From: an uncultured Clostridia bacterium
GTDB lineage: Bacteria > Bacillota > Clostridia > UBA1381
Direction: 5' to 3'
Length of the DNA: 64,000 nucleotides
NCBI GenBank assembly: GCA_934462715.1
Contig: CAKSIJ010000001.1
Location: forward strand, 208,931-272,930
This document shows positions 8,154 through 16,867 of the stretch, in pieces. The notes under the pieces were generated by a model, which worked only from the letters and a program-made list of their open reading frames with translations, was not told the origin of the DNA and did not search any database. The translations under genes were made by a program, and so were the position numbers. Each line of letters begins with the position of its first letter. The stretch's first letter is position 1.

Positions 8154-10721
8154 TCAATTAACCAACATTGCATAGCAGCAATCCTTTTTTGTTTCAAATT
8201 CAATATATTCGCCGTCAAATACTTTTGCTTCGCCGTCCGGAAATTCCACAGTGACAGCTTTGCCGAAGTTGTTTTTAATATTGCACTTCTTACCGCATTT
8301 TGAATAAACCTCGACAGTTCTTACCTTGCCGTCCTTAATTTCACAGCAGACATCAAAGCCGCCGCGCGCGGAAAGCATAAATTTCGCGTCATATTTCATA
8401 TTCCAAGCCGGGGCAATATATATAACATTCTCCGATTTATTGTCCCTTTTCGGGCAGCAGCCCAACAGACACTCCATGATTGCTTCTTCATAAACCCAAT
8501 ACTGCAAATCGAATATGTTCTTATACTTTAAAAGTCTGTCGGCATTTTCAATATCTTTAAAATCAAATAGGCTGTCAAATTCATTTCTTTCAATACCCAT
8601 TATTTGCTCATATTGAAGCGGAAGCCTTAAAAATGCCAGATCCGCACGTCCGAGCCTTGCGCAGTTTGTACCGAATCTATCCAATGCCCAGCCTTTCAGA
8701 TATCCTTTTTTTATCATTTCCGGATTAATACAGCTTTCAAGGGTATTCATACAAAGTTCTTTTTCTTTAGCATCCCCCGATTCGAGTGTAACCAAATCAA
8801 AATCTATAACGGGTCTGATATGCTCGTCCTGTGCCGGGAACCAGCCATCCGGGTACTCCGATATATCGAAGAATGGTTTCTTTGCCATTGCAAAACCTGC
8901 TTTTCCGTCGGGTGTTCTGAACGGACTGAGTGCTCCCTCATCATCGGCAGTCACAAAATCGCAGCAATTTTCAGCCATTTCTCTCCACAGCGGTACAAGC
9001 TCCGAATCAACCCCAAGCTTTTCAGCCAAATCTGCAGCTGTCGGCAAAAGACTTTTTATCATCGAAACATCATCGATTACATCGGTCGCACCCCAAAGGG
9101 ATTCTGCATAATTTGTCGGGAAAATATGATATTTTCCGTCCCCTTTCTTTTGTACGATTTTGTTGTTTCTGTAAAATTCCGCTGCGTCACGCACTACCGG
9201 ATATGCTGTATTTCTCAAATACTCCTCATCACAATTATAGAGATATTTCATTCTGAAGATTTCAGCTATATTTCCGGTATCGTAGCAGAATCTCATAGTG
9301 TAATCTCCTGCTTTCAGTCCGGACCAGTTTTGTAAGCCTTTTGCATTTTTGCAGCCGCGTCTTTTATCTATATCGTTGATTTCCTTGCCGGGAACTTCTC
9401 CGTACAAATACCAGCGCTGTAATTCCCCTTCAAGATGCTCGGGCATAATTTCCACACCGTCGGTCGAATGTCCCTCGGGAATAAATATACCCTTGCTTCC
9501 CCATCTCTGCTCGGCGGCTTTTTGATACTTGTGATAATTTCTTTTTGTCATCTTGAACAGCGGTTCATTCATTTCTGCATGATTTATGATGTTCATTGCA
9601 TATTCATATCTTGCATTGTTGAACCATACTATTCCGCTGCCCCAGACATTGCATTTATTCACTCCGTACAAAATATCGGTCATGTGCATTACGGGATATT
9701 CGCCGAATTTGGTAAGTCCCATATTGTAGAGCATTTTTATCCAAAATATTGTGGTTGCGTCGAGCCAATTGCTCTTTTCGTCAAGCATAATAAAGGATTT
9801 TGACCAGAAATCCGCCCACCAGTTTTTTGTTTTTTCAGCTATTTCAGACACGTCAGTATATTTTCCGTAATAGAGAATATCATTTACCGTCCGTACTGTA
9901 TCGTCAGATCTGTCATGGCTTGCCGCACCTGCGATGAAAATATCTATCTCATCGGCAAGCGATTCGGGATTCTGATATGTATTTATCTCTTGGCTGACTG
10001 TAAGCTTTACCGTCTGCTCGCTCATCTTTTCAAACTCAACGCAATGCCATTTTGTCGGCTTCATTTCAACATTTATTCCGACCGTTCCGCGGCAGTAAAT
10101 ATCGTTTTCGCTTATTCCGGTATCGCATTTTTCGCTTGCTGTTGTATCTAAAATTACGTTTTCATCCTTTTTGAAAAGCGCAGTTTTTGACGTATGATTT
10201 GCATTTAATTCAAGCGGCATATGTGCGGATTTTAAGCATATGTCAAAGCTTTTTCTTACCTTTCTTTTGTCCTTAATCTTAACCGCAAGCAAATCTCTTT
10301 CCCTGTCAGCAATAAAGCTTACTTCAATGTTATCCGATCTGTAGCCGCAGCATCCCTCATAAAAATCCACAAACTGTACTCCGTTTTCAAGCACATTCTC
10401 GCAAAAGTCTATAGTCAGATATGCAAGACCACAGGCATATCTTGCCTCCACGTCAACAGTCCCTGCCGTACTTGCCGCACCGAAAGGATAGTAGTCGCCG
10501 TGCGCTATCTGCATTTTGATCGAACGTCCGTCTGTTGAAACGGGAGTTCCGAACCTGCCGTTTGCAAACGGCAGCTCTCCTCCTGCCTTGCTCTCGTCGA
10601 TTATACAGGTTGCATTGGTGTATTTAACATCTCTCTTAAACTCGTCAATCGGTATATTCTGATTTGCCTTTCTGACTATGCCCTCAATGTCATAATTAAT
10701 GTACTTTGTTTTAAAGCTCAT
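8154..10721 (-). CDS. GH95-like alpha/alpha-toroid glycoside hydrolase
   Basis: 855 aa, no signal peptide. An N-terminal beta-sandwich (roughly 1-310) starts with ELPFANGRFGTPVS, the position where GH95-type enzymes have their GNGRLG motif. A helical toroid follows (about 320-760) with the WADFWSKSFI, MHMTDILYG, RFCYDTGNIAEIF and DVIDDVSMIKSLLPTA stretches, then a small C-terminal beta-domain. GH95 enzymes are inverting 1,2-alpha-L-fucosidases or galactosidases. The match here is by layout and short motifs, so a neighbouring toroid family is possible. The start follows GGAG ten bases upstream. It is first in its operon, with its own promoter at 10942-10970. Confidence 0.55.
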   Translation of the reverse strand: MSFKTKYINYDIEGIVRKANQNIPIDEFKRDVKYTNATCIIDESKAGGELPFANGRFGTPVSTDGRSIKMQIAHGDYYPFGAASTAGTVDVEARYACGLAYLTIDFCENVLENGVQFVDFYEGCCGYRSDNIEVSFIADRERDLLAVKIKDKRKVRKSFDICLKSAHMPLELNANHTSKTALFKKDENVILDTTASEKCDTGISENDIYCRGTVGINVEMKPTKWHCVEFEKMSEQTVKLTVSQEINTYQNPESLADEIDIFIAGAASHDRSDDTVRTVNDILYYGKYTDVSEIAEKTKNWWADFWSKSFIMLDEKSNWLDATTIFWIKMLYNMGLTKFGEYPVMHMTDILYGVNKCNVWGSGIVWFNNARYEYAMNIINHAEMNEPLFKMTKRNYHKYQKAAEQRWGSKGIFIPEGHSTDGVEIMPEHLEGELQRWYLYGEVPGKEINDIDKRRGCKNAKGLQNWSGLKAGDYTMRFCYDTGNIAEIFRMKYLYNCDEEYLRNTAYPVVRDAAEFYRNNKIVQKKGDGKYHIFPTNYAESLWGATDVIDDVSMIKSLLPTAADLAEKLGVDSELVPLWREMAENCCDFVTADDEGALSPFRTPDGKAGFAMAKKPFFDISEYPDGWFPAQDEHIRPVIDFDLVTLESGDAKEKELCMNTLESCINPEMIKKGYLKGWALDRFGTNCARLGRADLAFLRLPLQYEQIMGIERNEFDSLFDFKDIENADRLLKYKNIFDLQYWVYEEAIMECLLGCCPKRDNKSENVIYIAPAWNMKYDAKFMLSARGGFDVCCEIKDGKVRTVEVYSKCGKKCNIKNNFGKAVTVEFPDGEAKVFDGEYIEFETKKDCCYAMLVN

Positions 10722-10941
10722 GTTTTCAGTCTCCTTTTTTATTTCACGGAAGCTCAACCGCATGATATGAATATTCCGTGTTGTTTTGCGCAAGCTTTTT
10801 TATGCTTATTTCTTTCTCATACCTACAATTATACATTACCCGTGAAAAAAAACAATATTACATCTTTTGATGTTGTTATCGGATCTTTTGTTTTTTGCGG
10901 CAGAATCGCAACAAACCGTATAAAATGCAGACTACCGTGTG

Positions 10942-10970
10942 ATTATAACATTCCGTAATTTATACGTCAA
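10942..10970 (-). promoter_or_regulatory. Promoter of the GH95-like/acyltransferase/esterase operon
   Basis: Minus strand TTGACG (10965-10970), 17-base spacer, TATAAT (10942-10947). It implies a leader of about 210 bases before 10721; a second TATAAT within that leader has a poor -35. The rest of 10722-11067 carries only this promoter and the repeats at 10987-11018. Confidence 0.6.
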
Positions 10971-10986
10971 GCAATATTGAAAAATA

Positions 10987-11018
10987 TCTTACCAAAACGC
11001 AGTATGTTCTTACCAAAA
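10987..11018 (-). promoter_or_regulatory. Direct repeat, likely AraC-type operator
   Basis: TTTTGGTAAGA occurs twice on the minus strand, at 10987-10997 and 11008-11018, identical over 11 bases and exactly 21 bp apart. The nearer copy ends 17 bp upstream of the -35 box. Two identical half-sites two helical turns apart just upstream of -35 is the usual layout for AraC/YesN activators. Which of the regulators in the window binds here is not known. Confidence 0.55.
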
Positions 11019-11067
11019 AACACATTATAAAAGTGTTCTGTAAATTTCAGATGAATATTTTTTCATT

Positions 11068-13341
11068 TTAGTTTAGTATGCCGTACATATGAGTTGACGC
11101 TGTTGCAGACATTGATTCGCAAAGTGAGAATATTTTAAAGCCGTATTCATTCTTTATCGTTACCGGATTCACCTCAATTTCAAAGGCATATGTACCGTCA
11201 ACAACTATTTCCGCCTGCGAGTAAGGGATAAAGAAGGTAGAAGCCGTTATGTTGTCCGAAGTATCGGAATCCACCGTAATATCCACGTTTGTGTCGCTCT
11301 CCTTTATTATTGTCACCCTGTTTCCGTCCTCCAATGTCGCTATATCCTTGTTTAGTATTCTCTTTGCGGAAACACCGTTTGTATTGCAGGAAATGCATAT
11401 AATTCTGTTGTACTCGGGGGCATTATTTAGAGTCCACTCTATTTCGCTGTGATTTCTCATTATCGGTTCTGTCTTTGCTCCCGATTTAAAATAAATCATA
11501 GGCACTGCTCTGCCCTCAGCCGTTTCGATTGAATTGAAATATGCGTCACCGTCCTTATATTGCGGTCTTTTTGTTGTATAGAATTTGATTTCGGGCACTC
11601 CGTTATCCGGGTCTTTATTGAGAATTTTTGTATAGAGCAATATTCCTCCGGGAGTTTTACCCATTGCTATCGAGGCAATAAAATTACCGTGCATATCACA
11701 TATTTCGTACGGCTTAATATTTTTCACATTTTCGTAATCTGTGTCCTTTAAAACGAATTCAAGCTCTATAACCTTCCTGTCGGGGATCACTATGCTGTCG
11801 TTTGATTCCGATGCAATCAGATATTTGCCCGGTCTTAGCGCAACATCATATGTTTTAGTCACTTCACCGTTTGCCGGCACCATGATTTTTTCCATTTTGT
11901 ATTTGTCATATCTGTGTGTAGTGTCGGGACTGATGTCGAGCCTTATATATGTCGATATATCCTCCGGCATATCATTTTTTGCTGTTATTTCAACTTTTCC
12001 GTAATAATATCCGTCATCTTTCAACTTAAAATCCTTTTGCGACACCGTTGTCTTTATCACATCTCTCTTTTTGCCGTCATATATAAAATTAACGTTTTTT
12101 GCAAATTTTCGTACATCTATACGGCAATCCTCCAGTGATGTCATTTGTCTGCCGTAGACAAAAATATTTTCAAAGGTAACACCGTCAACAAAGCTTTCCT
12201 CGGATGCTCCGGCAATTACCGAATCCTGCGGAAGATACATTCTGTTATCCTCGCCGTTATAGTAAATTCCGTCAAAGTGTATGTTTTTCAGACTGCCGAC
12301 TTTTTTGTCACTCGCCCACATATTCGGCTTCATACGAATATCGAAAAGGTGCGCATTGCGCACGTCCTCGGCACGTATGTTTCTTACGTATACATTTGAA
12401 ATTTCGGCACGGTTTCCCTCTAAAACGGCAAATATCGGATAGCCTGCAAGGTCATGGATTATATCCATGTTCTCAAATATCAGATTTTCCGCCTTATCGG
12501 CTCTTATTCCTCCGACACGCATCGGGTTTGCATAGTTGTTCCACAAAATGCAGTCATGGAAGTGTATATTTCTTACGTCACCGGTGTTGAATGCCTTTAC
12601 CGTTAAGCAGTCGTCTGTTGTTCTGATAAAGCAGTTCTTAACCTCAACGTCACGGCTTCCGCAAACGTCTACACCGTCATTATTGCCTCTGTAGCCGATG
12701 ATTTTAACATCTGATATTTTCATGCGGTCACAGCCGCTTATTCTCATGTTCCAATCAGAGGATTGAATGAGCGTTACATCGCTTATTTCACAGTCGGAGC
12801 AACCCTCGCATTGCACAAGAAAATCATACTTTCTCTCACGCTCCTCCTTAATTAGTTCACCGCTGATAATTCCGTTTCCGCAGATTTTGATATTCTTTCC
12901 CTTGAGCATCATTTTCGATCTTACATATGCGCCCTTTGCAAGATATACAACATCGTTATCCTTTAACTCTGTATATTCGGGCGAGTGAAATCCTCTTTCA
13001 AAGAAAACAGTTGTATTCTTCGGTTTTTCAACCGGTTCATTAATAAAAATTCCGATTGATGATGTTATTCTTCCGTTAATTTCTACCGAAAGCTTTGATT
13101 TTGACATTGCATTAAAAGTGATTTTATGCCCGTCAAATTCATATTTGATTCCTGCGCTTTTCGGTCTTATGCATACCGATTCTATTTTTTCGGTTGAATA
13201 TATTTCCACTCTTGCCGTATCGGCTGCTTCGGCAATAACAAACGGCATATGCCCAAAGTTCATCAAGCACTCGTTTCTGGTTCTTGTAGCGTAAACGATT
13301 TCCTTTTTTCCGTTCACAAAAACTTTATAATTATTAAGCAT
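11068..13341 (-). CDS. GH28-like right-handed beta-helix protein, cytosolic
   Basis: 757 aa, no signal peptide. A small N-terminal beta-sandwich is followed by a beta-helix (about 120-420) with the first two clan GH-N catalytic motifs: N-x-D in RGNNDGVDVCGS near residue 220 and DD in RTTDDCLTVKAF near 244. The histidine of the GHG motif and the RIK motif of polygalacturonases are not visible. The C-terminal third is beta-rich and unassigned. It is a paralogue of the protein at 44796-46910. The ATG at 13341 has GGAG at proper distance; an ATG four codons earlier does not. It is last in the large operon. Activity on a galacturonic or related backbone is inferred. Confidence 0.6.
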   Translation of the reverse strand: MLNNYKVFVNGKKEIVYATRTRNECLMNFGHMPFVIAEAADTARVEIYSTEKIESVCIRPKSAGIKYEFDGHKITFNAMSKSKLSVEINGRITSSIGIFINEPVEKPKNTTVFFERGFHSPEYTELKDNDVVYLAKGAYVRSKMMLKGKNIKICGNGIISGELIKEERERKYDFLVQCEGCSDCEISDVTLIQSSDWNMRISGCDRMKISDVKIIGYRGNNDGVDVCGSRDVEVKNCFIRTTDDCLTVKAFNTGDVRNIHFHDCILWNNYANPMRVGGIRADKAENLIFENMDIIHDLAGYPIFAVLEGNRAEISNVYVRNIRAEDVRNAHLFDIRMKPNMWASDKKVGSLKNIHFDGIYYNGEDNRMYLPQDSVIAGASEESFVDGVTFENIFVYGRQMTSLEDCRIDVRKFAKNVNFIYDGKKRDVIKTTVSQKDFKLKDDGYYYGKVEITAKNDMPEDISTYIRLDISPDTTHRYDKYKMEKIMVPANGEVTKTYDVALRPGKYLIASESNDSIVIPDRKVIELEFVLKDTDYENVKNIKPYEICDMHGNFIASIAMGKTPGGILLYTKILNKDPDNGVPEIKFYTTKRPQYKDGDAYFNSIETAEGRAVPMIYFKSGAKTEPIMRNHSEIEWTLNNAPEYNRIICISCNTNGVSAKRILNKDIATLEDGNRVTIIKESDTNVDITVDSDTSDNITASTFFIPYSQAEIVVDGTYAFEIEVNPVTIKNEYGFKIFSLCESMSATASTHMYGILN

Positions 13342-13349
13342 TTTAATCT

Positions 13350-13485
13350 CCATTCCGCCGCCGTACGGCGGCACAAATCTAAACGGGAAAAAGATGCAAG
13401 CAGGTTGCCTTTTTGAGAGGTGACGGCGTATGTTTATACTCCTAACCTAGAAAAAGGGTAAGATGCGCAGCATATTTTTCACGTT
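13350..13485 (-). repeat. Leader hairpin element, long copy 1
   Basis: A perfect 16-bp palindrome (13357-13372) abuts the SD of the gene at 13341. It is the inner end of an element of about 135 bp. The outer part is bounded by imperfect inverted repeats: an AACGGGAAAAAGAT-like arm near 13382 and a TATTTTTCACGTT arm ending at 13485. The copy at 19991-20130 matches it along most of its length. It fills the gap between two operon genes. Confidence 0.7.
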
Positions 13486-13553
13486 AATTTCTCCCTGTCA
13501 ATTTCAGGAGCTGCAAGGCAATTGCTTTGCAGCTCCCTTTGTTATGGTTTATT

Positions 13554-16500
13554 TTATTCTGTATAATCGCTGCCAGCTATATAAAGTCCGGTTGTTCTCG
13601 ACGAATCGAGGAATGAGAAATAACCGATTTCATCTGCCGGAGTATCTGAAGTATCGACATAATCAACCGCAGTCTTGCCGTCAATCCTTACAATAATTCT
13701 CGGTCCGAGAACGGTTGAAAGCACACCTGTTTCAATGGTGTACCAAACGTCTGAGGTACAGATACTTTCTTCGTTTGAAAATGTCTTGATTATCGACGTA
13801 TCCACTCTGCCGTCATGCTTATATCTCTTTTGAACCTCGAAAGCATTTCTTTTTATAACTATTGAATATCCGGTCGAATTCCAGAACGGCTGATCGAGAT
13901 CCTCCTGATTGAAGCCCCAGCCCTGGTAATTCGTCAAGTCAAATTTTGCCTTGAATTTCAAAAGCTGACCTCGTGAAAGCTGCTGTCCGGAATATACTCC
14001 GTTTTCATTTCCGTTGCCAAGGTGCATTGTTTTTCCATCAAATTCCGCAGCGCCGGAAATTGTCCAGTTCTTTTCATCCTTTATCCAACTGCCAGCTTCA
14101 ATCGTATCTACATTCATTTTATCACCGAATACACTTATTGCGTTTTTAAGCTTTGCGGTAACGTTTTTAACGTCATACATTTTTGAAGCGGTATTGTATA
14201 AAACTGTTTCCGCTTCATCTACTACCACACCAAGCTCATCGATCGCACCCTGCTGATATGTTCCTGCACGCGTTCCCTCGGGAACTTTTTTCCATTTATT
14301 TCCGAGCTTTGTGATCAGACTGTCAAGCTCCTTTGTATTTTTGATTTCACTTCTTGCCGTAGTGAATGAGAAGCAAACGCTGAACTCTCCGTCCTTTTCC
14401 GACTTGCTGACGGCAATCGGCTGAACTCGCCAGTAAAAGGTTTTGTTATATTTCAGATTATTCAGCTGAAGCTTTCTCCCCTTTACCGCATTATCGTAAA
14501 TCAGCGTTCTGAAATCCTTATCCATTGCAATCTGCAAGCGGTATTTGTCCGCACCGTTACAGTCTTTCCATTTGAGTAGAACATTGTTGCCCTCAATATT
14601 TTCCGCCCCGTTTTTCGGTGCTAACAGCTGCGGCTTTGAAAAAGCCTTTTCTTCCGTCAATCCCATTTTTGAAAAATCAATATATTCAAAATCGGGTATT
14701 TCGGATATTTTTGCGTCCTGCGGATAGGTGAAATCAAAATTATTTGCATCTGCAAACGGCAGTGCCGTATCGTTTTCCGGTGTTTTGTAATTATTTGCAA
14801 TTTCAAGCGCATTATCCGTTACGCTTTTTGCCAGTGACAGTCCGCCGGTATTTATGATAAGATTATTCTTAATCACATTCTCGTCCGGAGCGTTTAATTT
14901 TACCAGATTATTCGATTTTGCATAATCATATACTTTCTTTGTGTACGGATATGTTTTATCCCAAAGTGTGTTTCCCGCACCAAGCTCGCTGTCATGTCTT
15001 AACGTCATCGCACCGCCGTCAATCGCTTTCTGCCAGCCCTCACCTCTGTTATCGAAGGTCATACTTGCGTTTGACTTATAGAAAATATTGTTCTTTACCG
15101 TGTTCCAGTCACCGCCGCCGACCAACATTCCGAACGCATTATCCGCAAATATGTTGCCGTCTGCGGTCTGTCCCGAAATCTGGTCGTCCCAATAAAGTCC
15201 GACAACGGCACCGCCTGCTGCATCCTCTGAAAGTCTGATATTGTGAATATAGTTGTTTTTATATATATTTCCTACTCCCTTGAACCTCGAACCGCCGGCA
15301 TATATAGCGCCTGCATCATAGGTATCGTTTACAGCATTGTATACCTCGTTGTTTTCAATACGGCACGCTGTCGAATTGTCAAGGAAAATACCCTCGTGCG
15401 TAACGTCATGTGTTCTGTTGTTTGCAATAACCGTTCCTGTTTCGTTAGAAAGATTTATACACTTTCCGGCAACCTGTGACAGTCTGCCGACAGAATATAC
15501 ATCGCAGTTTTTAACTACATTTCCACTTGATGTAAGAGTTCTGTAGTTTCCGCCGTTAGCAAGGTGAATGCCGACAAGTCCGACATCATGAACGGTTGAA
15601 TTTTCAACAGTAATACCCGATGATGAAAGAATCTTAACGGCAGAACCGCTCACATTTTTTACCGTACAGTTCTTTATTGTGCAATTGCGTGATTCCGACA
15701 CAACTATGCCGCTTTCCCCCGCATTCTGAACGGTAATTCCGTCAAACACAATATTGTTTGCCTTTTCGATACTGATTACCGGGGTGCGCAGACTCATTAT
15801 TCTAACATCATGGGTAAAGGCTTCGTCCGGCGGATAGAAGTATATTGCTTTTCCCTCCAGATCGATGAAATACTCTCCTGCCTGGTCAAGAAATTCCGGA
15901 GCGTTTCTGAAGCTCAGTCTTGATCCGACCGACACGCTTGTTTGCACCTCGGTAGTACCTATGGCGTGCATCGAAAGCGCAAATTTCTTTGTTGACGGAT
16001 TGTATCCGCTCAGAATACCGCCGAAAAACATATATCCGTTTGGGTTCATTGCCACAAAGCGCACATTATCGTCAAATACCCACTTCCCCGCGTCTATGTT
16101 TTCATCGGTAAGCAGAACCTGTGCGTCCGAGCTGTTTGCCGCAACCTTTACCGTTCCTATATTCGGGTAGCGTGCGTCATTCATCATCTCTCCGTCATAG
16201 GATATGTCAAGCCAATTGCCGAACGAGGACGCGTCATATGCCGCCATATTCGGATACTGCATAAGACGCGAACCCAGGATAACATTCTTCATAGACGACA
16301 AATCAATCTTGAAAATCCTTTCCTTAACGCTCGTTGGAAATCTTGAGTAAAACTTATTTTTACCGTTGATTTTTGTTCCCTGTACACTCTTTCCCGCCTC
16401 AAGAATTGCATTTTGTCCCTTTTCCGATTTTATGATAAGAGGATATTTCTCACTTCCGCTGATTTTTGAATCAAGTGTAATTGTTTTATCAACCTCATGC

Positions 16501-16850
16501 GTGCCGCCCAAAAGTGTGATTATAACCTGTTTTTTCTGCCTGTCTATTTTTGCGGCTGCGTCAAGTGCAGACACCAAATCTCTGTATGTATCGGGTTCAT
16601 CGCTTTTTTTTGCGGCAACATATAGGTTTACTGTGTTTTCGTCATCTTTAATTGCTGCTTCGTTTTCGGTGTTTGTGCCATCTTCGGTAGCGGCTTCGTT
16701 TTCGGTGTTTGCTCCGTTTTCAGCTGTCACTTCCGCTGTTTCCTGTATTACCTGTCCCGTACCCGTACCTGTTTCTTCAGCAAACACCACCGTACTCATA
16801 ACATTTGCACTCATAAGCACCGCAAGCAATAAGCATAATTTTCTTTTCAT
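13554..16850 (-). CDS. Exported right-handed beta-helix protein, GH141-like
   Basis: 1098 aa. Signal peptide at 1 to about 25 ending VFA, then an acidic linker with repeated TENEA units. A beta-helix spans about 75-725, with many NCTVKN/ENSTVHD/IENNEVYN-type coils and the N-terminal layout of GH141-like enzymes (ordered YVAAKK opening, GTHEVDKTI strand, ARYPNIG). A fibronectin-type-III-like domain follows (about 740-833), then a short helical spacer and a lectin/LamG-like C-terminal domain (about 915-1098). Characterised GH141 members include a fucosidase of rhamnogalacturonan-II breakdown and xylanases. A lyase cannot be excluded. It follows the SLH gene after 17 bases and has no SLH domain itself. 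Confidence 0.6.
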   Translation of the reverse strand: MKRKLCLLLAVLMSANVMSTVVFAEETGTGTGQVIQETAEVTAENGANTENEAATEDGTNTENEAAIKDDENTVNLYVAAKKSDEPDTYRDLVSALDAAAKIDRQKKQVIITLLGGTHEVDKTITLDSKISGSEKYPLIIKSEKGQNAILEAGKSVQGTKINGKNKFYSRFPTSVKERIFKIDLSSMKNVILGSRLMQYPNMAAYDASSFGNWLDISYDGEMMNDARYPNIGTVKVAANSSDAQVLLTDENIDAGKWVFDDNVRFVAMNPNGYMFFGGILSGYNPSTKKFALSMHAIGTTEVQTSVSVGSRLSFRNAPEFLDQAGEYFIDLEGKAIYFYPPDEAFTHDVRIMSLRTPVISIEKANNIVFDGITVQNAGESGIVVSESRNCTIKNCTVKNVSGSAVKILSSSGITVENSTVHDVGLVGIHLANGGNYRTLTSSGNVVKNCDVYSVGRLSQVAGKCINLSNETGTVIANNRTHDVTHEGIFLDNSTACRIENNEVYNAVNDTYDAGAIYAGGSRFKGVGNIYKNNYIHNIRLSEDAAGGAVVGLYWDDQISGQTADGNIFADNAFGMLVGGGDWNTVKNNIFYKSNASMTFDNRGEGWQKAIDGGAMTLRHDSELGAGNTLWDKTYPYTKKVYDYAKSNNLVKLNAPDENVIKNNLIINTGGLSLAKSVTDNALEIANNYKTPENDTALPFADANNFDFTYPQDAKISEIPDFEYIDFSKMGLTEEKAFSKPQLLAPKNGAENIEGNNVLLKWKDCNGADKYRLQIAMDKDFRTLIYDNAVKGRKLQLNNLKYNKTFYWRVQPIAVSKSEKDGEFSVCFSFTTARSEIKNTKELDSLITKLGNKWKKVPEGTRAGTYQQGAIDELGVVVDEAETVLYNTASKMYDVKNVTAKLKNAISVFGDKMNVDTIEAGSWIKDEKNWTISGAAEFDGKTMHLGNGNENGVYSGQQLSRGQLLKFKAKFDLTNYQGWGFNQEDLDQPFWNSTGYSIVIKRNAFEVQKRYKHDGRVDTSIIKTFSNEESICTSDVWYTIETGVLSTVLGPRIIVRIDGKTAVDYVDTSDTPADEIGYFSFLDSSRTTGLYIAGSDYTE

Positions 16851-16867
16851 AGCTATCCTCCTGTCAT

